From assembly GCF_040183065.1 (NCBI RefSeq), contig NC_091121.1, positions 62,094,287-62,158,286 on the forward strand: a stretch of 64,000 nucleotides of DNA, given 5' to 3'. Below, piece after piece: positions 1-13,400 of the stretch. The stretch's first letter is position 1; each line of letters opens with the position of its first letter. Origin of the DNA: Periplaneta americana (Eukaryota; Arthropoda; Insecta; Blattodea; Blattidae). The notes beneath the pieces were generated by a model, which was not told the DNA's origin, made no database searches, and worked only from the letters and a program-made list of their open reading frames with translations. The position numbers and the translations under genes were made by a program.

Positions 1-252
1 TGCTCTTATTTCGTTCAGTCTGAAAGGGGTCCAGTCGAACTGTCTCGAATAAGAGAGCATCCTCTTCCAATAAAGAAATCCGCGGACGCCCAGGAATAGG
101 GCGATTTTTGACCTCCCCTGAATTTTGGTAACGATGAATCCCCTCGCGGCTGTACTTCCAGGAACACCGACCAAACGGCCAGCAGATCTAGCCCCATATC
201 CAGCCTCAACTAGAGCTATAAATCGCTGTCTCATGTCACGTCGGTTCGCCAT
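1..252 (-). pseudogene. Transposase N-terminal helix-turn-helix fragment (Tc1/IS630-like)
   Basis: Reading left from an ATG at 252 gives MANRRDMRQRFIALVEAGYG then ARSAGRLVGVPGSTAAR. After a +1 shift it continues with RYQNSGEVKNRPIPGRPRIS and further residues to the window edge. The pattern of a helix-turn-helix followed by a GRPR linker is typical of IS630/Tc1 transposases. A frameshift near position 145 and truncation by the window edge leave it undecided whether any intact copy exists. It is a fragment inside or beyond PSME4 intron 3. Confidence 0.6.
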
Positions 253-1319
253 TAAGATGAGAAATGAGGGATGACGATAATACTTTAGTGTAGACATGAC
301 TATTTAACGTGATATAGAATTATTGAAATAAGGGGCATCTTGCACAGTAAGAGTTCATAAATCAACCCTAAATTAAATATTTAAATAACAGGATATAACA
401 GGAAGTTCAATTGTTGCGAAACTAATCAAATTAAATCTAATTACATTAAGTAAACAAATCCCAAGTTATGACACAACATTTCTACAGCTAAATTGTAGGT
501 TATTAACATAAGCATTGAATAGGTCCGTGCTTATGCGTTGGACGACAAAACCAAACATCGAAAGTTCGAATCTTGCCAAGGAATATAACTTCTTGCTTTT
601 TATAATGTAAATCAGACTTCTAACTACATTTATATTTCTTACATTTATTAATATTTATAGCCAACATTGAATTTGTAAAGAAAAGACTTTAGAAATCTCA
701 TATGGAATTTGTGATCTGTAGTGACATAAACATAGATTATCTCTCGGAACTTTTCCGTAAAAGTAAATTAAATTCACTCCTTGAAACTGGAAACCATAGT
801 CGTAGAGTCATTTTCCCACCTGCATACAAGCTGAAGTAGCACAGCCATTGATAAAAGTTTTGTACACAGAATTAGACTGACAGAACCTATTCGACAGAAC
901 CTATAATCAATGGCTTGTCTGAACATGATAAACAAATCCTAAGTGTTTCCAATGTCACTGAACAATTTCAAAATATTAATTTAAAAACTAAAAAAGGGTC
1001 GTAAATGCTGTAGACTATCTAGTGATTATTTACATTTATGTCTACGGAATGAATCTTGGGAAAACGTATATGATACTGATACTACTGATATTAAGAGTAA
1101 ATGTATTGTATTTTTCACTTAATTTCAGAATCACTTCAGTGGATGTTCTCCACTCAATGTTGTAAAAAAATTCAAAAGTAAAAACATGTAGATAACGCAG
1201 GGACTTAAAAATCTCATGTATTAAAAAGAAGAATCTATATGTAATGAGTTGCAATGTAATGATCCTCATGTTCTTAAATACTACAAGAAGTACAGTGTAA
1301 TTTATCAAAAATTATGAAA
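253..1319. other. AT-rich stretch, no gene recognised (PSME4 intron 3 or beyond)
   Basis: No exon-like conserved peptide was seen on either strand. The 88-residue minus ORF at 1042-1308 is low complexity and resembles nothing known. The missing PSME4 exon 4 was specifically looked for and not found. Confidence 0.4.
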
Positions 1320-1615
1320 GAGGGAAATAGAATACATTTGAATAGAAATATACAAAATGCAGATAATGCAATTAAAGCTATTCGGAATATTATTAAAGTT
1401 AAACTTGTAGATATCCTAAGAAAGAAAATATTTTTTCATTAAAACCATTGATTATAAAGTAGAGGATCCCAAATCTATTGCAAATTCTTTTAACGTCTTA
1501 TAGTATATAGTAAAGAAATATTATTGACAAATTAAACATTCAAGATTTTGCAAAAGATACTGCAATTGGTAACTTAACAGATGCATTTAATAATTAGTAT
1601 TAATATATGTAATTA
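1320..1615 (+). pseudogene. LINE reverse-transcriptase polyprotein relic (linker before RT)
   Basis: In shifting plus-strand frames the stretch reads NIQNADNAIKAIRNIIKVKL, then IEDPKSIANSF, then NIIDKLNIQDFAKDTAI-like words. These are common between the endonuclease and RT domains of insect CR1/Jockey-type LINEs. Several stops and frameshifts interrupt it. Assignment rests on word-level resemblance only. Confidence 0.45.
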
Positions 1616-1619
1616 GTCA

Positions 1620-3277
1620 ATAACTGCAAAAGTGCTTTTTCGTTCAATCATAACATGAATAAAATTGAATTCACATTAAATTAAACACTATTGCAAACAC
1701 GTAGATAAAATAGTTCAAATCAACTGAAGGGGTGAGAATGAAATAATCCAAAGCCACACTTTTAACAAAAATTGTTTTTGTGCGAGTGCATTTCTTACAC
1801 ATATGGGAAAGCTACTAATAAAATATTGTAATAATTACTCAACAAATGACATAGCCTAAGGACTCTAAACTTTTATAAAAGTGTGTCTGTGTGGCTTAGG
1901 AATATTTTTCAATTTCATTTTAATTGTTAGTTTTTAATATATATGAATTTACATTGTATGTGTGTGTATGTATAAATGCATTCATTAGATTAACGTTTAT
2001 AATATTATAACTTGTAATTTTGTATTGTCTGTGATCATTAACATTTAATCTGAGGACTTTTTAAAACTCTATTTCAACGTTATTTAGCTATTTCAAAGTT
2101 ATTTAGACAAAAAAAAATAGTTGTGTACACGAGGAATCGAACTCTCACTCTTCTACACAACATGCAGAAATCTTAGCGTCTGAGCTATTGAAACGACACG
2201 AAAGCTTTCCTTTCTGTGCGGAGTGTCAATCTAGTCATGAAGGTCCATTGTCAATTTAACTACACGATTTATGTATATATTTATCTTTTATTTACGCAAT
2301 ATTATCATATTTTTTACAGTTTTTGAAGTGAATTTCGGAACGATGCTAGTAACAAACCAAATAGCCTGAATTTAAGTAACTCAATATTTGTTATCTTGTG
2401 TATCAGTGCTCTGGTCTCTGATCATGCGCAGTGTCTTACATCTGAGACTTAGGAATATTCAATCGTCTCATCCTTTTCTAGGGAAACTGTACATAGATGT
2501 GATGGTAACAGTGTATTATTTCAATCTAATATTCAGTTATTGTTTCAATAACTTGCTTCAATTTTATACCAATTGACCATAAGTAGTATTATTCTGTGTA
2601 ATGCAATCGAAAAAAAAACTTGACACAGTCTTCATGAAAAGAGAATCTTAACATAATAAAATTAACCAGTAATATTCTCCTTTATAAACCTTGTTAATAA
2701 AATTACAAAGTGAAAGCTACTAAGGAAACAATGCCATTGTCAGGAGTTTAAGGTCTTGGTTTAAGTTCGAGTGTATCAAAAATCTATAGAATTAATATAT
2801 AATTTTATGATAAGGCACAAAAACCTTACTGAAACCCTTTCCCCATGAAAGAAATCAAGCATGAATGCACTTCTAGAGCCATACAAAACAAGACTTCTTC
2901 AAAGAATTCTTCAAATGAGAGTTGAGGAAGAGTTCTATGAATGGACTATCTCCAGATTCAGTGCATATTTATATAATTATACAATAACTGAATTCTTCAC
3001 ATATACTTACTATCTTGCTGTATGTACCAAAGTATCTAGTGTACTATCCAGGGACCTGCAAACATGAACATTTACATTTATTTTTGTTCATATTTAATTA
3101 AGAATTAAGAAATAACTATTATTTCGTGGCAAAATAATAATTTTTAAAGTGTGTTCATGTTTCATATTATTTAATCAATGTATTCTTTTTCTTCACGTCT
3201 GCTAAAAACAACTTTAACTACAAACAAGTCTTTCAGTGATTGCTAGTATAATACAATCTCAATTATCTGCTTTAATA
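1620..3277. other. Intron/intergenic stretch with one tRNA-like trace
   Basis: Around 2125-2215 there is a minus-oriented tRNA-like piece (cgaggaatcgaactctcac, a reversed B box), probably a SINE head. The rest is AT-rich with no conserved coding words. ORFs of 60-70 codons here look random. Confidence 0.35.
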
Positions 3278-3763
3278 CAAGGGTTAGGGCATAAGTCATG
3301 GTAACTATTTTTTTTTCAAAGGTAAGGTTCTTATCACAAAATGTCATATGTTGCAAGCAAGATGTGCAGTCATAGTGTGTATTCACAACACAAGATGGCT
3401 CTGTGTTTGTTTGTAACAGAACAGAGAGTAATGTTAAATCAGTTGTCAATGTAGCACCATGCAGGATGGATGTAACCCGTGTGGAACAATGCTCGTGTAT
3501 CAAAATAGCAGTTTTCTGTGGGAGGAATGCCAGAGAAATGGTAGAAGCTGTCGGGAATAATGCCCTTCCATACAGGAAGCCTATAATGTTATGGCAACAA
3601 CTATAAAAAACATGAGGAGCAAAATGTTGGCGTGTTGTTAAATGTCTGTATATTTCATCCATTCCTTGTCCTTTAATCTGTATATTTCACATTTTCCACC
3701 CAAGCTCGAATTCTAAAAAAAAATATACATATATAGTTGCCATGACTTATGCCCCAACCCTCG
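3278..3763 (+). mobile_element. Short mariner-derived element with terminal inverted repeats (486 bp)
   Basis: The ends are inverted copies: CAAGGGTTAGGGCATAAGTC at 3278 and, reversed, CGAGGGTTGGGGCATAAGTC ending at 3763. The match continues to about 30 bp, and TA lies on both sides (3276-3277, 3764-3765). On the plus strand, about 3481-3605, the words EQCSCIKIAVFCGRNARE and VEAVGNNALPYR recall the N-terminus of the mariner copy at 31820. This is therefore an internally deleted derivative of a related transposon. It has no coding capacity. Confidence 0.75.
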
Positions 3764-3765
3764 TA

Positions 3766-4343
3766 GATGGGACATAGTGAACAATTAATCAAGGAAAATG
3801 GATAATCCATAATATTAATTAATTTTAATGGTCTTAAAGATATGTGGCGCAATTTAAGATGCTTTAAAAAGTCAGTTTCTTTTTTTCTACACTTTCCCGC
3901 AACTAATTTCCTTTTTACATCCATTCTAAGTTTGTTAATTACTAATAAATATTCGAGTAAGGGGATGCAAAATGAAATTTTTATGATAATCCAAAGGATT
4001 TAAGTGGAAGTATTTATTTAAATATGACACAGAAATGAAGGAAAGTTACGCATTCAGAAAATTTATCCTGATTGTGGTAGGCATGAGCCAGAAGAGTAAA
4101 CCATAATTGTATACCACTTGATAATTTGCAGAATTGTTAACCAAGGGACAGATAACAGAGATTCTACTGTATTGGTTAAAAAAAAATACCTGAACTCGCC
4201 AATATAAAATCACTTAATTTCATATTCTTCTCAGTATTTATGTCAACAAATTAAAATACGCAAATAATTTTCCCAACATTGTATTTCATGTGAATTCATA
4301 AACAAATGTAAAAAATTTAACTTATCCATTATTTTCCACTTAC
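3766..4343. other. PSME4 intron 3, start; nothing recognised
   Basis: Plain AT-rich intron sequence downstream of the exon 3 donor at 4343. No repeat ends or conserved peptides were noticed. Confidence 0.4.
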
Positions 4344-4460
4344 GAAAAGTAGCGATACATGCCAATGGCTCCTGGACTGGTAGACATGATTCGCTTACAA
4401 AGGTCATAAAGAGGTTCCCATGCAAGTTCCAATTCCTCGGGAGAAATTAATTCTTTTTTT
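4344..4460 (-). CDS. PSME4: PSME4 exon 3
   Basis: A 117-bp exon between ttcttacag and TTTTC|gtaagt. It encodes KKKELISPEELELAWEPLYD and then LCKRIMSTSPGAIGMYRYFS. The family has LLKKKELLSR..DLELPWRPLYDM here, so the first half is clearly conserved. The second half (TSPGAIGMYRYF) differs from the vertebrate SKTEHLGLNWFP segment, a known variable linker. The exon ends in phase 2, and the following exon is not in the window. Confidence 0.9.
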
Positions 4461-7400
4461 CTGTAAGAAAATACAATACAATGTAAATCACATCTAGGAG
4501 GTAGTGTCTCTCACAAAATTTTTATTAGTTGTGTTCTTGTATTTTGTAACCATTTCTTCTAGTTCATTACATGTCACATAATTTCAATCAATCAATTAGG
4601 CATTATGGAGCATATCAATTTCATGTCAATTTCACAACCTGCCTTCATTCTGTTCTATTTATAGCCAGGTCTTTCCATGTCATATAAATTGGAGTCTAAA
4701 AATTCCCAGGCTTTTACTAACGTCTGATAATACATTCAAGTTCAGTAACTCTAAATCTTACATATGCTTATCTTCAAGACATCCAGAATTTATTTTTGAT
4801 CGGAAATAAGTTTCATTTTAAAGTTTTTGCACTTTTACAAGCAGCAACAGCAGTATTAATAATAATAATAATGTTGTGGTGATTTTATTTAATGCTTTCA
4901 ACTGCAGAGTTTATTTAGTGTTGAAATTCGACATGATCAAGAAGTGGCCATCGAATTTTGTCTGAAATTCCTATCAGGTTCAACGTGCCATAAATCTACG
5001 ATACAGGTCTCTCAGTCTCACTGTCCTAATGGAGGAAATCCTTTCAATAAATTTTTCGCATTTTAAAATTAATTGCTCTTGGATGGGTTTGAACCCATGA
5101 ACCTCGGATCCAACAGTCAGGATGGTAACAGCAAGACCAAGGACAACCTAATTTCATAAGTTTTATATATTTTTATTATTATTATTATTATTATTACTAT
5201 TATTATTATTCACTCCCCCCACCCCAGTTAAATTTATGTAAGTTATGGAAAAATGGATATATTTTAAACTAGGTACCTAAGATTCATCAACTCCATATTC
5301 ATTCTTAATAGTACCAGTACATAATTCATTTACGTTCAGATATACAGGGTATCCCATTTATCTTGTGCATCTATTATAACTATTTTGTTTGAATAGGTAT
5401 TGGAATTTTTGTTTTTGAGCGTTATGTTAGAATGAGGGGCTAACATGAGTGTGGAGATTTGGTGCATGTAACTACATTATCGTACAAGATACACGTGACA
5501 TCATCAATTTTTCAACTAGCACTACATACTTTAATCATGTTATATTGATTACACATATTAAGATGAGTTCAAAAATGTATCACAATGTCACCTTCCTAAT
5601 CAATAATAACAACAAAACGAAACAAAAACGTAATTCCAATGTGATAATGTTATGCTCTGAGAGTCACAGAAGATGTTCCAAATAGTGACCATTCACATTA
5701 ATGTACATTCAAAGGTGTTCCCCGAAAGACAGTATGACTGCCCGACATGTTGCTGGCTGAATGAACACACAAGCCTGTTGAATACGTTGTTGCATGTTGT
5801 CTGGTGTTGTCAGAATGTTCTGGTATACACTGTCCTTTACAGTCCCTCACAGGAAGAAGTCGAGTGGCGACAGGTCCGGAGAACATGCAGGCCACTGTAC
5901 ATTGATTGTGGTGTCGACAGTTGTTGTGGTTTGTTTACATGTTAAACAGCAAACACACAACACACGATGTGTACGGACATCAGTCATCTTTCGTTTTGTG
6001 CAAGTTAATGACGTCAGTCGTCTTTCGTTTTGTGTAAGTTAATGCACAAGATGAATGGGACACCACAACAAACAGCACATTCTGATGGCATTAATTTTGA
6101 ATTTTGTTGTTGTTATTGATTGGGAAGGTGACATTGTGATACATTTTTGAACTTGTCTTAATGTGTGTAATCAATGTAACATGATTAAAGTATGTAGTGC
6201 TATTTGAAAAATTGATGACGTCACGTGTATCTTGTACCATAATGTAGTTACATGCATCAAATCTCTACACTCATGTTAGCCCTGCATTCTAACATAACTC
6301 TCAAAAACAAAAATTCCAATACCTATCCAAACAAAAAAGTTATAACAGGTGCACAAGATAAATGGGGCACCCTGCATAATAATTCATTACACTAATTATT
6401 AATCAGTACTGAGAAATTAAGAGATTCATTTTAATGTAGGCTAGAAATGGCCGATAAATTTTCTCTGAAGCTCTATCATTCAAAAATAGCATAGATGCAT
6501 TATATGAATCTCCCAGCTTTAACATCCTGCTTGGTGAAGATTTTTCTATGCATCCTTCATTTTCTTCTCAGAAAGTGAAAGACAGCAGAGGGGAAACAGA
6601 AAATGGACAAGAAGACCAAGTTGAAAAATGAGAATTCCAAGACTTTCTGATTGAAAATGCAATTTATTTCACAAATGTTGAATTCTACTGGATCACTTAG
6701 CACAGAAAACAGTTGAAAAGGCATGAGTGTTTTGCTTTGAAATGAGATAAAAGGAGACAAGAGAGACACTTAGAAATGGAAAAAGGAGACAGCCTTCCTA
6801 TAAAAACTCAACTAATCCCTGATGATTTCCAACCATAAGGGTGAAAGGTCAACCAATCTTTGGTTACTTTCAACAGAGAGAAGTGAAGGGATGATAAATG
6901 GTCATGGTAAACTAGGCAATATTAGAAGTAAGATCATAGTGGGTTATGAAGCCAAAGAGCTTTTTCTATTTCTTGGTATTATAGTACAGGAAGAGGTAAT
7001 GGGAATGGGGGGAGGGGTCAACATTTTGGAAATCTTTGTGTCAACTTAGGAAAGAGAAGGTTTTGAAAAATAAGATTGAGAGTGTCTATATAGACTCCCA
7101 AAAAAATCAGAGTTGCTTCAAGTCTTCAACTGATACCCAAGAAGTTCAAAATTGCGTTAAAGCTTCCCCCCCCCCTTTAAATGAATGGAAATATGTTAGG
7201 GGAGATGCAGAAAGAGTGAAAAATTTAAGGCTGGCCAGTGTCTTGGTAAGTAGGCAAAGTATTACTTTTCTGGAGATTCCAGAGCAGTGATAGCATCGTA
7301 TGACAGAAATACACTCAGGGACAAAAAAAACCGGACACTTTAATATTTGCTGGTATTTTGCAAAATATTATCTTCTCATACAATATTATGGTGGACATCT

Positions 7401-10400
7401 GTTGTTATGGAGACGTGTATACATTGTTGATTGTTTTTTGTTTTATAAAGAAGCCATTACAACCAAATATTCCAATTTTGCTTTCGGAGTCTCAGCCATA
7501 ACAATTTTGTCTCAACCGTTTTGTGCTTCATTATCGTTATCATTCGTTATTTCTTTATTTTTACATTTTCTGAGTTTAAGTGGGGTTGTAACATTTGTCT
7601 TAAAACAAGATGCGACCTGAAGATGTGGCTCGAGCTGTAGCCCTTTACGATGATGGACGCAGAGTACGTTACATTGCAAATGTTATGAATATGGCTAGAA
7701 GCACCACCCATGATGCCATAAAACCGTATAGAGAGACCCTAGAATATCCCAGAAGACCAGGTTCGGGTCGTCCAAGAACTACAAATCCAAATGAAGACAG
7801 GTATATGGTGTTGAGAGTTCTTAGGGAGCGCAACCTGCCAGCTACTAGTGTAGCCCAGCAATTTGTTAACATGCATGGACGCCCAATTTCGGCCAAAACA
7901 GTTAGAAGGAGGTTGAAAGCAAGTGGACTGATATCAAGTAGACCTGCAACTGTTCCCAGACTTCTCAGGATGCATCGAGTTGAACGACTGCGTTTTGCAA
8001 ATGATCACAGGGATTGGAGAAATGGACAGTGGAGCTGTGTTTTGTTCACCGATGAGTCCCGTTTCAATCTGTGCTCACCTGATGGACGTGAAAGAGTTTG
8101 GAGAAGGAGGGGAGAACGATTTACACAGTGTTGCATTTCCGAAAATGTGCCGTATGGAGGTGGTGGAGTGATGGTTTGGACAGGAGTGTGTAGGGATGCT
8201 CGTACAGAGTTGGTTTTCGTTCAAAATGGAAGACTAACAGCTGATAGGTATATAAATGAATGTTTGGCTGATCATGTTGTGCCATTTGGCCAATTTGTAG
8301 GCGATAATTTTGTTTTAATGCATGATAATGCACGGCCGCATATTGCCCATGCGGTCGGAGATTATTTCCAAGAAGTGGGAATCCATGTTCTTCCATGGCC
8401 AACAAGGAGTCCAGACATGAACCGAGTTGAACACGTGTGGGACATGCTGGGACTGCGTGTTAAGAATAGACATCGAGACCAGAATCGTTACAAGAGTTGA
8501 GGCGAGCACTTGGCGAAGATTGGGAACTTATTCCTCAAGAAGACATTGCTAACCAAATTGATAGCATGCCAAGACGTATGGATGTAGTTATTCAAGCCAG
8601 AGGGGGTAATACCCGTTACTAAAAAGAGCTTTTAATGTTTAAGGCACCATAAAATGAAAAAACAGTTAGACCAAACGATGCCATAGTTATACGCCCTTTG
8701 TAATTTTTTGTAAATTTTCTCATCAGAGACTTTTATTTTTTTCAAATGTTGTCGTATAAGGTGCTAAATGGAACATTATTTTGTTTAAATGGGTTTTGTT
8801 TCATTTTGAAATAATTGGCAACAAAATACAAGCAAATATAGAAGTGTCCGGTTTTTTTTGTCCCTGAGTGTATTAGGCTATGGCTAATTAGAAGTAGAAA
8901 AAAGACCATCTTCTCATTTGTCTGGCTGTATTTATACAAAATTTTAATATGTAATTTAGAGGTAGTTTATAACCATTTTTATCACTCTCAAATAGGTTTG
9001 AATCCAATGGCAAGCAAGGTAATCTTATCCATACAATAATTTCTTCTGCTATATAAAACGTGCAACATTTGCAATTGTTAAACAAACTTAACACACAAAA
9101 AAGAAAAGCATAAATAAAATTATCCCACTCCATCATAGCTCAGAAACCAGACTATGAGTCTAAACCTGAATTACTACAGATTTGTTTATTTTTCTTTTCA
9201 TTTACAGTATCTCATCTCCTTTACTTCATATTAATGTTGCATCAGTTCAGTGCCAAAATGTTTAGCTACAACATAAACAAAAATGACTTCAAACAAATAC
9301 ATGAAACATTGCTTGAGTGATATAATGTACTATCTTTCTTGGGAACCAAATACTCAATGGTCTTAATGTATCTGTTTACTTATATTAATACCATAAAATT
9401 AATATGTGTAAACAAATGCATAGTCATGTCATATATGTCATATCACAGCTGACAAATGCTGTAATGACCAAGTTCATTCAAAAGAGATTCCAAATTTATT
9501 CACTGAAACATACTTGAGAAGCATGATCAAGGCTTGAGCAAATTTGCTGACCAACCATGGCTCCAAGTTGGGAATTGTCACCAGCTGATACATGAGATGA
9601 ATGAGTGTTAAATGATCTTCCTTAGAGAATTTCATGCCATATAGCTTCACATATCTGAAAGCAAAATTAAGCATACACTAAATACACATATAAAGAAACA
9701 TACAATACACAAGTTAATGATATGTACGATTATATGTATTATAAATAATAATAAATAATACAAACGATCGCTATATGATTTCTGTGAATACAGAGAAAAA
9801 ATTCAAGTTCCGAGGCTGGGTTGAGGTGAGAGGTACGTATTAGATATGAAATAGTAAAGAGAAAGTGAAATGAATAAGAAAGAGAGTGAAGTAGTATACG
9901 AGTAATAAAATGAGTACACTTACTAATATTTTGTTTTTGTAACTAGTTTATGTAGCTGAATGAGTTTATGTAACCATGTGATAGAATCTTTCATACACAA
10001 TATAGTTCAGTTGTGTTTATAAGGCTCTAATGGAGGTTTCTATATGGGCAAAGAGAGTAACTCTAAGCTCAGACAGACTATGAGAGAAGTTTTTTTTAAT
10101 AGGCTACAGCTTTTTCACAGATTTCTTGCACTCATTGGACCAGCAGATGCCATTGCAGCAAGAGTAACTTGAACAGGAGGTGGCTCAGATACTGAACTCA
10201 CAACTGGAGATTCCGGGTTCAAATCCCAGGATAGGTAATCTGATTGGATTTCTAGTGGTTTCTTCAATTATTATAAAATAATTAATTATTTAAAAGGCAA
10301 TGCCATATTGGTTCCCAATTCTGCTACAAAGTTGTAATTATAAACACAGTTTTGTATAGTTTGACAGTGGGTATATCTGAAATGGCCACTACATGGCAGC

Positions 10401-13400
10401 AAAATAGAAATCCAATATACCATTACCAATAGACAAGAGGCATCCAAACTTTTTTTATCTGGAGGACCAGTACATACAAGTATAGATTGGTGGTGGGCCT
10501 ACTAAAGATAATTCCTCGAAATACAAATAAATTTATACATACAATAATTTTCAGTAAACAGGAAAAAGACAAAGATAGTGATTTCAACAAGTCAACTTTA
10601 CCAGGACACAATGTTTCGACAGAAGCAATACATTTCTCAGCAAACTTTCCCGTACTCAGCAATGAGCTTCGAAACATTTTTTTGTAGTATTTTTCTGCTT
10701 AAAGCTTAAACCTTTAAGAAAAATTGTCACTGTGTAGTACTTTTGAACACAGTTTTTTTCCTTCACAAAGCATTTATGCCCACTGTATTTACTGAATGTT
10801 ACATCTGGTAGTGTTTTTTAATGTTATATTCCGTCATGACTGCTATAACATCGTTGCTAATAAAGTAACACAAATCACTTACTTCCATGATCTTTCACAA
10901 AATAATTACTGAGCCAAGATTCAATGAAATTTCTGCACTCACTGTCAATTTTGCAGCATTCCGAAAACTTTTTGCTGATGAGTAACTGATTGAGTGATCA
11001 AGAAAAAAATGTGTCTAATTTAATGGTATGTAAGGGATGAATGACCTGCTCAAGAGTCCTTGACTGACATGTCTGATCGGAAGTGGATGATGGGTGATTG
11101 TGAAATTTACACAAATGCACCCTAAGCAACTTCTTCTGGCAGTCCTCAAAAGTAAGTTTGGAAAATAATTTTATGTAGCTTAATAGATAAAAATGAAAAG
11201 AGTGAACTAATCGTCTTGCATGCAGCCAGACTAGGTTTCACCATCGAGACATGCTGAAACAGTAGTGTGTAAGAAGTAAAATTCGAAAATTGTTAGTAAT
11301 TTAATATACAATTCTCAGTTTTTACGAGAACAGGAAGGCCACATAAAAAGCCACAAGCAGGCAGATTGGCCCACAGGACATAGTTTGAGCACCCTGCAAT
11401 TGATAATCACAGTATGATCTTGCAGTTAAAGCGGCTATAATTGAACAAAATATTATATACTATATATTTGAATTGTGTGGAATTTAGTGAACATGGATTA
11501 ATTCTAGATAATCCATAAGGTAAATCTGTGGACACAGTAATTCCAATACTACATCGAAATTCTTAAAATTCTGTATTTAAGAATACAATAATTTTGCAAA
11601 CTTAACAACTTCATTCATTAGCCATATGAAGTACATGAATAGTGCCCTGTCCTAGAGCGACAAATTCGTAGGAGTGACAGAATTTTGGAAAAAGAAAAAA
11701 TCGAGCTGAAAATAAATTTTCGATACTTTTTATTCCTGCTTTAGATAGTAGCATAATTATGTTAAATTGTTGTTACATGCTACTTTTTTTTACAGTTTGA
11801 CTTCTAAATGTGTAACATTTGCATATAAGTTTGCTGGTAGGAGGATGCAAAATTTTCTCGGGCCCATGGGGTTGAGTATCTGTGTATCATAATTTCAATA
11901 ATAATGCAAAAAAAAATAAAAGCACTGAAATCCAACAGAGAGGAATTTAAAAATTATGATATTTCGTAAACTTAGGTTACTCTATAGACCAGAGATGGGC
12001 ATTTCCTCTCTAGATGTGCCAATTCTACCCTTTCCACTACCCCAGGTGCTTGTCCTTCAGTTGCTGGTGAGCAGTTGAATGGTGGAAGGTAAGCCATGCC
12101 AGTATGAGTTCTTGCTGTGTGTGTAGTTACCAGTGGTGTATGAAATATTTGAAAATGTGTGTGTAGAATTATTTCAATAGTGAATGGGAGGAGAAATTTT
12201 GTTTGTGTTAAGTGAAGAGAAAGGCACAATTAGGCATTGTACCTTTCATTTACTTAGCACAAAAAAATTTCTTCTCCCATTGAAATAATGCTGCACATAT
12301 TTTCATATACTTTGTATACCACTGGCAACTATACACACAACAAGAACTCGTATCAGCGTGACTTGCCTTGCACCATTCAAATGCTCACCAACAACTGAAG
12401 GATAAGCACCTATGTTCAGTTAGTTAAGACTTAGTAGGAGGGGTAGAGTTGGCACATCAAGAAAAAGCCCATCTCAGCTACAGACTACACATTTTATATA
12501 CATAAAAAAAAACGTAATTTTAGTATTATGTATGCTTAAATTCTTCAAATTTAAGAATTTAGAAAAAAAATACTGTAGGCCTATATGGCATTCTCTTAAA
12601 ATATGGTAAGAAATAAACTATTAGGGTGGTATTCATAGACATTTCGCAGCAAGCGCTAAGAGCGTACTAAGCTAGTCCCGGCTATCCATTGGTTACTAGT
12701 ACAGAATTCAACTCATTTCCTATCGCTAACACTGGTTTATGAATACGAAAAATGCTGATCATCCACCGAAAGCCCGTGCTAAAAATGTCTATAAATACGG
12801 CCCTAAAATTTGTAGAACCTACATCTTGTGTCATAATAACAAGGCATGAAAAAGTCAAGTGATGGTTTAAGAATGATTAGGGGTTAAAACTTTGCACACT
12901 TTTTAATCACATGTTTACTAAACGGATTTTCTTAAATCAGAGCACTGAAGTAAGAACAGCGGTAAATTTAATACCTTTTTTCTTTGCTTATTGTAGTAAA
13001 CGGCCTTTAACGAATGTCTGCAACTTGAATAATTTAATTCTTCAACATGTTGATATACTACATGGTTCACTTATTCATATGCACTTTTAAGTACAATATA
13101 GTTTAACTCATGTAGGTAATTAGATACATACAAAACAGTGACATACAAACTACATGATCTAAAAATTCCAACAGAGCCCACAGTAAACGCATACATAATC
13201 TATTTTTAAGGTTCAATAGACCTTGACACCAATTGACAGTGGTTGTATTTATACACAACTAAATGCATCTCTGAGTAGCTATACATGCTGTAGGACTAAA
13301 ATACATTTACGATTTCATTTAATTATATTTTCTACTGCAGTGGCGAGATAAAATAATCATCATGATCTAGCAAACAGAGTTCAAGAATTCAGAGAATTGC

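Noticed and set aside
3243..3662. 139-codon minus frame
   Set aside because: Covers the mariner-derived element; words on the plus strand match the transposase N-terminus, so this is an antisense shadow.
8121..8405. 94-codon minus frame over the Tc1 transposase
   Set aside because: Shadow of the plus-strand transposase.
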